From Elysia chlorotica (Eukaryota; Mollusca; Gastropoda; Plakobranchidae): a DNA stretch of 64,000 bases. Both the position numbers and the translations under genes were made by a program. The DNA is taken from contig RQTK01000201.1 in assembly GCA_003991915.1 (NCBI GenBank), forward strand, positions 3,098-67,097, given 5' to 3'. Positions 29,700 through 42,400 of the stretch are shown here, piece by piece (position 1 is the first letter of the stretch; each line of letters starts with the position of its first letter). Below the pieces are notes generated by a model, which searched no databases, was not told the DNA's origin, and saw nothing but the letters and a program-made list of their open reading frames with translations.

Positions 29700-32600
29700 A
29701 AATTAGCCTATTAGGTAGTCTTATAAAAAGTCACAAGTAAAGGCAGTAATATGTGAGGATGGTGAGAAAAAACGTCTGCTGTAATATTGCTAATAATATT
29801 AATAATTGTTCACACAACATAGTACAAGTATAAAAATGATTGCAATTTAAATTGCAAAAAAAAAAAACCCCCATAAAAACATGACGCACAGTCTATAACG
29901 CCATACATCATTAATTGTGCATGAATTAAAAAGCTAAAATTGCCAGGGGCAGTAAACACAGTTATTGTTCTACTGTGCATTCTTTAACGTTTATGTATGA
30001 TTGACGAGCCATACGCGTATTGTCACTATTAATTATATTCAATATTGCCGTTGATTGATTTTAGTGACTAAAATTAAAATTTATTATTCATGGTACAGCT
30101 GGCATCAAGACAATGGTGTGTCTAACATAGTAACAACTTGAATTCCCAGCAGTGCGCTTCACTGTGCAGATAACCTAGGTTTTAATTTATACCCTGTGCC
30201 TACCACCCTATGCGCACAGTGCAATGTGTTTGTGAAAACCTTTAAATACATTTTTAGAAACAAACTCACATGATAAAACTTAGAGAAACCCATTGTATAT
30301 CTTGACCTATAGTTAGATATGATATTAGCAGACAATATTATATGTCTAGATATGTTAAATTCACCCAGGCTGTATAAGATCCCTGGAGCCAAATAAGATG
30401 CTTGAATCTGTAGGTGGCATCGAAATCACATTTTTAATGTGCTGTGAGCAAAAAAACTTTGTACTTGTACCTGTTTGTGGGTGTACTGTAATGACTCACT
30501 TATATCATTGAAAACTGCATATATAGGGCCTACATGTGTTGTTAGTTTTTAAAAATAGTAATTAATTTATAATAACAATTATAATCATATTTATTTATAT
30601 TTATAATAATTATTATAATAATTTAACAACACCTGCAGTTTTTACTGGCTGCCGAACGAATTGCCTTTTCTTAACAATGCCTAGACTCAGCTCTATAGAT
30701 TTAACTTTTTAAGCCTCTAGAGAATAATTTAAATAGGCCCCTAAATTAGGCCCTATAGATTCTATGCCTTAATCTAGACCATGGAGTAAAGTGGATTATT
30801 TTCTTGGACACATACCAATGGAGATTCCAACATTGAAGGAGGGTGCAGTGAAAGTCCTTGGGTGGGAGGAGTCTGACACTCTCTGGTTCTGTCCAGCTTC
30901 TACGATAACATCCTGGGCTGTTCACATAGACATCCTCTGTAAACAGATCTAGATCTAGGTCACTCAATCTGAATCTTTTAAAACCCAATCTAGATCTAGA
31001 TCTAGAATCTAGATAGAAATCGAGATAGATCTAGATAGATCTAGATTCTAGATAGACCTAGATAGCCTTGCTCTTAAGCTTGGATTTTAAACTAGAGTTT
31101 CCTGAAATTTCGAAAGGGCTAAACCTACAATCTAGATCTAGATCTCTAGGTCGTACTAGTACTCGTACACGATTCTGAGAACAATTAAAATGGTGCCGAG
31201 GCTGAGCACTAACATTAACAAGTACCCAAGAGAGCCTGGGTCAGAGAGCCAGAGCGTAATCAGCGTAGATATGGATCTAGAATCTACTCGCTAGGCTCTT
31301 CACTCAGGCAGTCAGACCAGACCACTGACTGATGATCCCAGAGACTGCAAAGCGATGAAGAGAAGATGAGAGACGAAGAGTCTGTATGGTGCGAGACTGC
31401 GAGGAGAAGGGGTGGGCAAGAGGAGCACCCACTGAAAAGAAAGTTAGGAATCACAAGGCTGGACTCTGGAGCAGTGAGCATGGCATCAGTCGGTCGTTCT
31501 GACTTCTGAGTCAGTAGGAGTAGTGTCTAGTTTTCAGGCCGGTCCCAGCATTGTTATGTCGTCCTGTCAAAGATCTTTCTACATCTTTGGTCCTGTAACG
31601 TGCAGCGGATTTTACATTTTGTGTACGTGTATGTATTATAAAAAAAATAATAACATAGATGCAGCTAAAATGTATAAATCGAAAAGAAATGTGTATAAAT
31701 AAATCCATCCCACGGTGTTTATGATCGGCAATCAACCTAAACAAGCTGTCCGATATGTCACTGGGAAAGAAATCTGCGCCAGGCTTTCAAATCATTATTC
31801 TAGAGAGAATGCTTACTGGGGTTAGCCCCCCCAGAGAATACTGAGATTTCTAAAAAAAAAAAAAAAAAAAACAAACTTTGAAGCATAGAATAAAAAATTA
31901 AATGTGAATATCCTACGCATGGATCTTTTAAAGGGCTGTATTTTTTTTACTTTTAACTGGACCTTTTTCTATACACAAATTTTATGCTTTTTTTAAAATA
32001 TCATGGTAACAAGTTAACCGTTTTTTTTTACTGGCGTGCCGTAAAAACAAGCTCAAATTAAACTCAACCCCAAAGAGTGCAATGCTTCATTCTCTCTCAG
32101 TGTGACCCTTGAGTGCAGAAAAAATATGCATAAGTCGTATGGTGGCGACATTGTGGGCACCATAGGCTACATTTCTATATTAAGAAAGCTGTGTGTGGGT
32201 TACACAAATTGGTATACCTGAGCCACAAATATCAGCAAATGGAAACTGCAGTGAAGAGTTTAAAACAAGGACAAGCAAGCCATATTGAGGTACCAACATG
32301 ATCCATCCAGTCAGTTTGAAAGACGTAGCATATCAGCATACATACTAAGATCACTATTTTCAAGAGCAGTATTCTCATTGTTCTGCTCTTTTTGAGCTGA
32401 ATATTGAAAAAGACCAAGACGATCGAACTGAGGATAAAGTGTTTTCCAGAACAAGTGCATAAGACGGCTTTTAAAGATATTTTTTGACTATGATTTATCT
32501 CAAAGAGATTTCTATCTCAAATGAGGAGCAGAGAGACATAACATTACAGGGACCCATGTGAAAATGGCTGAGAAATTGTACAGAAGACGTTGACGGTTCA

Positions 32601-33500
32601 GACACACTCATCAAATTTGCTCTTTGACATACACCTCAAGGACAGAGATATCGGGAGACCAAATGAGACCAGGAGAAAAAAAAACTTATCTGAAAGAAGA
32701 AACGGAGCCATTTTCCTTGCGACGATACCCTGAGCGGACTCATGTCTTGGGGGAGCGGAGAACTCTATAAAAAATTATTCGTCAGCATGCCCGGAGAGAG
32801 TTGATAGATACACATCACAAAGATATTGATAGACAACTAAGAAGAAATAAAATATTGCCATAAACTACGAAAAATATAGATTACAAAAAAGTAATGTTTG
32901 TTCATTGTGAGGCGAAATTATATTCTTATAGTGCTACACTTGTTGATATAGATTTTTTCATGTAAACAAAATATTAATGCTTTACACAGATTTTTATTAT
33001 TATAAATCTGTGATGCTTTACCACCCCCACACCCTAAACAAACTATAACGACTACCAAGAAGAAGAAAAAAAACAAATACGAAATAAGAAAAAAACGCGA
33101 TGAATTGGGACAGGCTATGTTGTCACTGCCCCTAATTAACGCTTAGCACGTTATTTTGCATAATCTATTTTAATTTCCCTCAACACAGAAAATATCCCTA
33201 ATTAAGATAATCTGTTGTTACGACCTTAAACAATCTTGCTCTGTGCTGGCGTCACGTGCTCAGGAGCCATGTAAACTACACCGTTTCTCCTCATTGCCAC
33301 CCACTTAGACACATAATAATCATTAATTACAGTCTAACGCGCCGAAATAACTCTTCCGCAGAGAGACCCAGAGTCCATGTAGCGGCCGCTAAACAGACTG
33401 TTTACGAAAGACGCTGCTTTTTCTTTTATGAGGGATTTGTTTTTGAGGCACGTCAGTACGCCGGTAACGGCTATATTGTGCCCATGGTGTCCTAATGGTA
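29700..33500. other. intergenic sequence; AGATCT cluster and a candidate orphan exon
   Basis: Includes AT-rich sequence, AGATCTAGATCT clusters at 30940-31145 and an A20 run at 31852-31871. A splice-flanked open stretch on the minus strand at about 30820-30930 is listed separately. Nothing else was recognised. Confidence 0.45.
30819..30921 (-). other. candidate orphan exon
   Basis: Flanked by acceptor-like GTGAACAG and donor-like ATTG|GTATGT. The open frame reads QDVIVEAGQNQRVSDSSH then PRTFTAPSFNVGISIG, with non-AT-biased codons. No family recognised and no partner exon found. It could be a first or internal exon of an unseen gene or a fossil. Confidence 0.3.
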
Positions 33501-33509
33501 TCGTTTTCA

Positions 33510-33650
33510 TACATTATACTAGTAACAGTGGTGATCGTTCTTGTATCTCTACTGTCAGTAAAAGCATACGTCCTAATACAGTTAGTAGATTATACTAGTA
33601 ACAGTCGCGATTCCTGTATCCCTACGATTGGTAAAAGCATAAAAATTGGG
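33510..33650. repeat. two tandem ~80-bp diverged repeats
   Basis: ATTATACTAGTAACAGT followed by a GATC/GATT..CTGTATC..TAC..TAAAAGCATA pattern occurs at 33514-33566 and again at 33594-33642. Confidence 0.6.
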
Positions 33651-33699
33651 CTTTAAAAATTGGTTAAAAGTAAAGGGTATATTATTACAGTGGTTAAAA

Positions 33700-34520
33700 A
33701 GATCCATGTGTATGATTATCAGTTAAATTTAATTATACACGTACTCACCAATGTCCTTCAGATACCTCAGAAGGCGCTGAGGATGGTAAATAATATGCTC
33801 TATAGTGGTTTGGAAGCATGGTGCAGATTTCTTTCCCGGTGAAAAAGTGGACAGTCAACCAGAATGTGACTTATGGATAATTGACAGTTGCAGGTATGAC
33901 ACTGTGGAGGCTTTTCACCTATCAAAAGGAAAGCGTGTGTAAGATGAGAATGTCCCAGTCAGACTTGATCGAGTACCACTGTGGTCTCGCCTTCTAGCCC
34001 CAGACACTTCCGCCCAGTGACCAAAGTGTGTTTGAACACAGAGTAGTTTGTTGTTAGTCAGGTTATTCCATCGCGCCCTCTAGTTATCTCTTATAAACTT
34101 ATGTATGATTGGCTTCGCATCTGAAGCAAGTATCTGCATCTGAGTAGCTTCCAGTTCGGGCCCGGTCTTGGCGAGATGATCAGCCATTTCATTTCCTTCA
34201 ATTCCAATATGGCTGGGGATCCAGCAAGGAGTAATTTTCTTACCATTTTGCTGAATTTCGTGAATTTTTCTCAATATGTGAAGACTTTTTTTATTTCTTT
34301 TGTAAGTTAGCCTCTCCGACAACCTTTACTAGGGTAAGCGAGTCAGAGGGGATACAAAATGTGTCTTTTCTTGAGGTAGAGACAGTGTCGAGTGCCATGC
34401 ACATGGCAACTGCTTCTACAGTGTATATTAAAGCCTTCGCGCTCACCCCGCAGTATTTATCTGGTGAGGATGAGTGGCAGGCAGTTCTGAGGCAGGCCTC
34501 ATCTTTAGAACGTCAGTGTC
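33700..34520 (-). mobile_element. decayed non-LTR retrotransposon 3' end with RNase H
   Basis: On the minus strand, 34500-34320 reads YCGVSAKALIYTVEAVAM and PSDSLTLVKVV; after a frameshift 34322-34080 reads WIPSHIGIEGNEMADHLA. These are RNase H blocks with visible E, D and final D catalytic-type residues. After further breaks 33900-33800 gives EKPPQCHTCNCQL, then SISHILVDCPLFHRER, the terminal zinc-knuckle-like motif. Jockey/I-type non-LTR elements have this order. RT is absent here, so this is a 5'-truncated, inactive copy. Confidence 0.8.
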
Positions 34521-34899
34521 TGGATGATTTTCTATGATTTGTCCAATTTTTCTTTGTATAATTGGGGAGGAGGCATCAGGGAAGGGGGGAGGGGATGATC
34601 ACAGGACATACTACAATAATATCGCACACCGAAATTCTGGATTTTTGCAATAAGCCGAAGAAGCCCTCCTTTTATTACCATTTTCGTCTCATAAATGTTA
34701 GGTCCTCAACATGCTATTCAATTTCTAGTGTATCCGAAGGCTAGTTATTTTCTCTAGCACGATTTCACCCACTGTGCGATCACGTCATTGTAGTCTGTTT
34801 TATTAGCAGATTTTATGACAGTCATGTCTTTGAACGGCATTACAATGATGCTGGCCTGTTCACGTCCAGCATCCATTATTTTATCACTTTCACGTTCAA

Positions 34900-34987
34900 A
34901 GAACAACAAACAAAAAAAACAACAACAAACAAACAAAAAAGCAACAACAACAAACAAAGAAAGCAAAAGCAAAAAAAAAAAAAAAAA
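34900..34987. repeat. A-rich (AAC)n low-complexity tract
   Basis: Alternating CAA/AAAC words ending in a 16-A run. Possibly the tail of an inserted element, though no body was identified. Confidence 0.8.
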
Positions 34988-35317
34988 TTCAAGTGAAAGA
35001 TCCATTGCTGGTCGACACTAAAAGTGACATTATTGACTTCCAAATAAACAGGCGTTCTTCTTCTTCGAAGATTACATTTCCAAATTCGTTTCCATTTTCC
35101 AATAAGTTGATGCCATAGGTTGCATTTTTCAAACATTATTTGAACAAACGAAACAGTTAGATTTGATTTAGAGTGAACTCTACAAACAATTTTAAAGAGA
35201 TGTTAATCTCATCTGAGTAGATCTCCTTTTCACCACAAATATGGCTTGGACGTTTTAAAAAAGTCATAATTTTTATTTAAAAAAAAGTAAGGTTTTAAAC
35301 TTTCCCTACACTACAGA

Positions 35318-35378
35318 CTAATCTAGATCTAGATTCTAGATCTAGTCTAGATTCTACTTCTACTAGATCTAGAATTAT
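35318..35378. repeat. AGATCT/TCTAGA palindrome cluster
   Basis: Overlapping TCTAGATCTAGATTCTAGA words, of the same kind as at 3.8, 20, 31, 62 and 63 kb. Confidence 0.85.
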
Positions 35379-35439
35379 AGTAACTACACAGTGGGACTAG
35401 TGTCTACAGTGGGAATTTTTGTTGTTGTTTTGTTTGTTT

Positions 35440-35640
35440 TTTGTTGCTTAGCATCAGAGATCAACACTTTATAGACTATATTGTGAGCGGGTCCAGAGAC
35501 TGTCAAAGTCTCCCAAGTTTGTAAACATGCTGCCACACAGAGACAGTGCAGGGATACAATGACTCTGACCTGGCCACATTATAGTTTAAATGCTGACACC
35601 GACATAACCAGTAGGCGACAAAATCAAGCTATAATTGTAT
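35440..35640 (-). mobile_element. SINE (family 1), reverse copy
   Basis: Complement carries GGTCAGAGTCATTGTATCCC and CTCTGTGTGGCAGCATG plus the tail. It lies head to head with the forward copy 150 bp to the right. Confidence 0.7.
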
Positions 35641-35789
35641 AAATAAAGTTATAGGCCTACATTTTTTACCAATCGCAGGTTTCAAACCAGTGAACTAACA
35701 TGGCCCAAAAAGTAGCAGCTTAGTTTGCCTCCAGTGCCTGCAGGTAGTGGGTGGATAGGTGATCAATCTTCTGTTAGGCACACTTTGGG

Positions 35790-36030
35790 GAGCGCGGTAG
35801 TCTTGGGGTAGAACATCGGCTTCTGTCGCAGGAGGTGCGTAGTTCGAGCCTTGGCGATGTCTCCCCCTACTGGTTGGGTCGGTGTCAGTCTAATGTGAAC
35901 GGGTTGAGACAGGAGTCATGGTATCCCTGCCCCTTTTCGTGTGTGGCAGCACATAAAATTGTCAGACGTCAGTCTTGGGACCGTTCCACAATATAGCATA
36001 GTGCTGATGTTGAATGTTAAAGCAACCCAA
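35790..36030 (+). mobile_element. SINE (family 1), forward copy upstream of HAUS6
   Basis: The best preserved copy: GGTAGTCTTGGGGTAGAAC head, TAGTTCGAGCC B box, CCCCTACTGGTTGGGTCGG core, and TGGGACCGTTCCACAATATA tail ending in an AAC-rich stretch. It ends about 360 bp before the first HAUS6 coding exon. Confidence 0.8.
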
Positions 36031-36412
36031 CTACAACTACAACCACCCAGTCGGGTGTGCTTGGGCATATACATACAACTTTTTCTTTCGTTTTTCCACA
36101 GAAAAATCTCTCATTAAGAACATCGTGTCTACATTGATTTTAAAGATAAATGTATGCTTTTAAAGAATACTTATGCATTTAATTTTAACTCTCCCTAAGA
36201 AAAACCTAATGTTTGGATTACAAGTGCAGATCAAACTTTGTACACATATGTATTAAAACAAATTTGTCTGTTGTTTTGTCACATAGACTTTTCCCAGCCG
36301 TGGGTGTAATGAGATCTATTCCATTTCGTCTTACATTTCGAATTTTTAAAATTTTATTTTGATTTTAGCACCCTTCTCTTTTACATTTCAGCACTTAAAT
36401 TTAGGAAAGAAC

Positions 36413-39400
36413 ATGGAGGTTGATGCCATGAACACACTTCTTTTCACTAACCTTCAACTCCTTGGTATGGATGTTGTTGATATGGAAGGAAAATATCACA
36501 TAACCTTCAGCAAGTAAGATTTGATGATTAAGAAAATTATTCTGTTTTTGTTATGCTAGGGAGAAACACTGGTACAGTACACAAAGCTTCTGAGCATATA
36601 TATAATCACATATGTCATACTAAAATCTTTTCTACATACATGAAGTTATTATAACCAAGACTCAACGACTTAATGACATGATTTATATTCAACATCCGAA
36701 TTTTTAAAGTTCAAGATGCTAGCCCATGTACATTGCATGTCCTTGAATTTACTATGAGCAGTTCCCCTTGACGATTAGACATATTGAATGCAAAGCATTG
36801 AATTTTTAATTTTATTTAAAAGAGTTCACTGATGTTGAAATTGTATATCATTTTTCAATGTAAAAAAACTCAAGTGGCTTAAATAATTTAGTCAAGAACC
36901 ACAGCTCGCTATGTAGGAATAATACGTTCCTCTTGGAAAAGACCTAGAATCTAGGTAGTATTTATAAATCAAATTGGAAAAGGCTTTTAAATATTTGTTA
37001 ACTTATTTTGCCCAATGACATCCTCAACTTAGTTTTCTTGCAAGTGAACCTTTGCATGTATCTGGAATTGATTGAATTATGATATCTAGAGTTCTTTGAA
37101 AAGTGGTAATTCTTCTTTACAAATTTATCGTTTTTATAAAATGTATTGAGATTTTGTCCTGTACATTTTTTTCAGGGACATGTTTAATCTTCCAAACAAA
37201 GCAGGATCAGAGGCAGTGCTCCATTTTCTATTTGATCGTTTGAACCCTACCTTATTTAAAGAGCAATTCAGGTGAGTTTATATTTATATGTTAGCCTGAG
37301 CCAAATTAAGCTGAAAATCTCATTAATTGAAAATATAGTGTACCTTAGACTCAGCACACAAACTTGAGTTAAATTTGAATGGTTTGTTGGGTGCAAGATT
37401 TACAAGTATAAAATCAAAATAATGAGCAGTTCTGTGTTGCTAATCGGTTTTTAATATGGGCAAAAATTGTTGTTTGTTTTTGTTTTTGTTTGGGGGTGGA
37501 AAGTACATGTAATCTCACCATGATAATCAAATAACTATCTGTCCTTTTCATAAGTTTTCATAGTAAAATATCTGAAGCTAAGTTAATTTTTAAAATAAAT
37601 CATTGTATTTGAATTTTCTGTCAGGGACTGCTGGCCTGTTGTGGACAGAAAAGCTGAAATGCAGTTTAGAAAAGTGTGTAATACTTGGCTTTCAAGTATT
37701 CAAGCAGTAAGTAATATGTTCATTTAAATAATTGAAAAGTGTTTCAGTTGTTCTGACTTTGGAAGTCATGAACATAGCACATGTAAAAATTAGAAATCGT
37801 TATTTATTATTCCCTAATTACTCTCATCTCAAACATGGCTGAACTTTCTCTAGATCTATTTTCTTGTACTCCTGGTTCCAAACATTATTAATGCCATCTA
37901 TCAAAAGTAAACAACACTTAAAATTTGTTATTTTTTCCAGAAATTACTGCTCTTTACCAGGGTTTCTACTAATTTCAATTTGTACAAGTAGGCAGGTCTG
38001 TTTGTTCTTCCCCAGGGCTATGCCCTCCCCAAACAACACTCAAACTTTTTAAATAGCTAATTAAAGAAGAGAAGAAAATCACCATCGTGAATTAACTCTC
38101 GTTCCACTAGTCTTGTTGTTATGTATTTTGTAAAAAAATATGATAAACATATTTTTGTAATAAAGTAAAGTTGATCCAATGCTCTTTAGCATAGCATAGG
38201 GGGATCAAAAGTAATGCATTTGTGAGGTAGGTTGCCATCGATTTCCCTGCCGCACTTTACTTTTGGCATGGCTCAAGAGCCTCAGCTAGCCTTTCCATAC
38301 TGGATGGGTATTAGGGAAGCCAGAAAAAAATGTGTTCACTCTGGTGATTGAACCCAGCTCCAAGGTGGTCCAACACATTAACCACCTTCCAATGAAGTAG
38401 TGTTGTATTAGAGATGATTTTTAGAATTGTGACATAAAAAAATCAAAGTAAAAGAGCCTCTTTTTCCCACTTCCATATTTCTCAGTTGGAAATCTTCTTA
38501 CTCTCAGCTCAAAGAAAAAACTGGTTTTGTCTTTAAAACAAATTTAAATTTAACTTGTTTCATCATGATTTAATAGACTTAAACCAATTTTTATTTTTGT
38601 TCTTGCTAAGAATTGTATTAACCTTATCTTTTTTGTATTTGTGATATACTTCAGAGTGTTCTTTATTTTTCGTTCGCAGGATAATCCTGATGCCCATCTG
38701 CCACGTATAAATGCATCCCTGCTTTTGTCACCAGGCGGTCGCAAGTACATTCACCTTCTTTACAAGTTTTCCACATATGTTTTGACCCAAGCAATGATTA
38801 AAGAACATGGTGAGTTATTGTGATTGGTTTATGATTAAAATGTCTTGTTGCCTCTTACATTATTATTTTTTTTAGGATATGCACCACAGGCAATTTATAC
38901 ATAAATACCATATGATTATATGTCAGTGGTTGATTGATGGTCCTCTTTCCTTCAAAACTAAATATCCATGGATCAAAAACACTGCAGTAGTATGTTTTTT
39001 ATTGTTGTACTTGTAAAGTCAAATCTGCACATTTTATCAGAATTTGCCTTGTAAGTATGCTTATAGCTCTTTTTATTGTAATGTCTTGTTTCTATATAAA
39101 TCGTACATCATCTTACTTCTCAAATTTCAGATTGTACCTTTTGATTTATAACCTGTCTTATCACTTGCATGGTTCAATAACTGGCGAGTTTCTCTTCATT
39201 CCTACAATTACTTTTAAAAATCAGTCAATACTAGCATTGTATGCTAGTTTGATGGTTATATTGATCTGCATATTCAAGCTCAATAAAGACTGCAACCCAA
39301 TCTGTCCATTCTGTATGAAATAAATAGAAACAATGAGAGAGATTGTAAGTGTGGCCCTACTGAAATTAATAAGGGAGAACATTTTGAACATGTTTGGTCA

Positions 39401-42400
39401 TGTGCAGTGAGTTTATGACCTCAGTCTTGAATGTGAGCAGACTTATCTTGACTGTGACTGCCCTGAATAAATACATTATGTTCAAGCCACTGTCTGATAC
39501 AGTATGTTTAACTGCAATCTGCATAAATGCAAATGTAACGTCTTCTCATTTATGGACTCACTTTTAACTATCTCCAACAGCTATTTTTTCTCTTTATGTT
39601 TATCTTTTCCTTTTTTTTTTTTTACTTTGTTTATAATTTGTTTTCCATTTGCTTCAAGGATTTGACATGGACGAAGCTTTGGTGTATCCTGCGTTAAATC
39701 GCTCATCAGTTGCAGAGGTTATGAGAATATCTTTAGAAGAAAGTACCTTGCAGTTGCATTCCTCATGCTTTGAACAACTGCACTTGACAGTAGCTGCAAA
39801 CCGGAAATGGAGGGAAAGCGCTGAGTAAGAACAAATTTTAAAAGGAAAAATTTCAATTATTCAGTTTTTGATGGATGAAATTTAAATTTTATATACTCAT
39901 CAAAATCAAAATACCAATGGCTCTAAAATAAATAGTCTAATTATGCAATACATGAATTCCATATTACTGATCAATATTTTGCACTATCCCACATTCATTA
40001 TATATAACTTGGTTGGATAAACAACAGGCAACACAAAATAAAATCCACATCTATTGCTTGGATGTGATTTTTAAACTTTCATATCAATTTTTTTCTTCTT
40101 TTTTGTTGTTGTTGTAATTTTTATCAATTATAATAGAAACATGATAGTGATATTTTTCTCAATTCCTTGAAAAGTTAACCTGGTTGGTTTTGATTTACAA
40201 TTTAAATACTTTCAAAATTTGTGTGCTCATCCAAATTTATACCATTTTTTTTCTCATTAGTGAATTAGTGAAAACATACAGGCGTCTAAGTCGTGCAAAA
40301 AGAGATTGTGAGGATAAAAAAAGGCAACTGGTCAACACTTTGACAGAGAATGCTAAAAAACAAGGCCTGTAAGTCTTATTTTAACATGGGTTCTAAAAAA
40401 CACAGCTGCCGTAAATGGTCAGTGTTTCTTATTTTTCGAAAATGATTCTGTATTTATCACAAATCTCAAAAGTTCTGTATTGCTATTTATCATTTAATGT
40501 CTTCACATTCCATTTTCAAAGTTTTAATTTGACTTATAATTCAATTTCCTTTCCAACACCTTAAGTGCTTAATGGAGCATTTTTAAACAATGATTCAGGG
40601 TCTTTTTAATAAATATTTCTTATGTTTTAAACCTAGTGAAACAATAATGTTTTTAACATTAAACTTTACATGGAAAGGGATAACATTCTCATAGAGTAAT
40701 TTTTTCTATCTCTCCAGCTCTCTTCCGGCAAAAAGAACGATATCCATGTTTGATTCTGGTCAAGACATTTACTCAAAACATCGAAGAAAACGAATGGAAA
40801 AGGTGCGTCACATGAACTAAGAAAAGTTCCATGGATTGGTGTTATGAATTAATAAATTCATGTGATTTTACTTGTAATGTGCCTGTATTTGAATTAAAAG
40901 CACAATTTAAATGAAAAGAATTATGAAGAAAACATATGGAACAACTACACATATAATATTTAATATGGATTGATGACACCGATATTTTTTTTTCTAAATG
41001 AAGATGTAGGCTTCTTATAGATTAAAAAATGTTTGATACATTTGGATATTTTGATATCATGTCTTCATAACATAATAACTACCTTTTAATATCTAGCTTG
41101 TGCACATGGTGCACATGGTGGAAAATAATACAATAATAATAATATAAATATCTAATTGTTTACTGTGTTTCTCTGATTTTAAATTGAATTTTAGCTGCAC
41201 TGTTCTGAACTATATCAAGACATTTAACTTATATATTTTTTTAGAAAAGTTACTTCAGAATCAATAATAAAGATACTAAAGACACTAAAGATGCCATTAG
41301 GGTTTTAGTTTTAAATAGTTACTTGAATAACTTCATACTCCAGATTTCTTCTGATTTAGAGATATAACTTCTCAAAAACATAGTATTGTATTAAGATAAT
41401 AATACAATAAATGAAAACACCAGGATTTTTTTCTTTATTATTTGCTTTAAATTTATTTATATCTATATCTATCTTTCCTGGGAAACTCTTTTTATCAATG
41501 GTGTAAAACAGTCTTGCTTAAAAATGTTTTACGCCATTGATAAAAATGTCATTATATTGAAACACCTTTCTGCTTTTTTATGGTATTTTTTGTACCTCAT
41601 ATAACTTCAATTTTTATATTGATTTTATACAGGCTAGGGCAGAATGGAGTGAACTGCACAGTTTTGATGAAGATATGAGAGACAAAAGAAATATTTTGAA
41701 GTCAGTGTTGGATAGTGCCTCAGAAAAGCCTGCTTTAAATGGAAATGATTTAGGTGTTCAAATACCTAATCTGCTGCTCCAAGAATTTCAAAGGGAGATT
41801 CAAATGGTAATTTTGTTATCCTGCATAGTATCACAAATATTTGGACACTGCAGTTAAGGCGCAGCCCTTTAGTTTGTGAGCTTGTACCTCATGCCTGCAG
41901 GTAAACCGATCAGGTCACAAGTTCAACCACCGAGCTGAAGGGGAATCTCTTTTCGAGCTGCACACTAGAATGTTACCTAATTAATATAATTAAAAGGGAA
42001 CTTTTTTCATGGCTCAAACGAATAGAAGGGATTAGGACAACTTAGAAACAAACACATAAGCAAAAATGGGGCCTCTACTTATTTAAAGTATTTGTAAACT
42101 AGAGTTAATGGGGTGCAAAAATAGCAAAAGAACCCTGGAAATATTGGGTGTCTAACTCTATGGTAGGCATATTCCACAGACTGGGCCTGGCAGGTCAGTC
42201 TTGACAAGTGATTGATTGCCGATCCGCCCACTGAGGGCAGGTGCCTAGGGCTAACTCTGAGAGGAAACTGAAGGTCACAATTGCTGTCCTTTGAACAATG
42301 GTGTGGAGTATAATTGAAAAGAAAAAAAAATGCAAATCAGCAAGTTAAAAAAAAAAAATTCTCATCTCAGACAATGTGACTTCATACTGAAATTGAAAAT

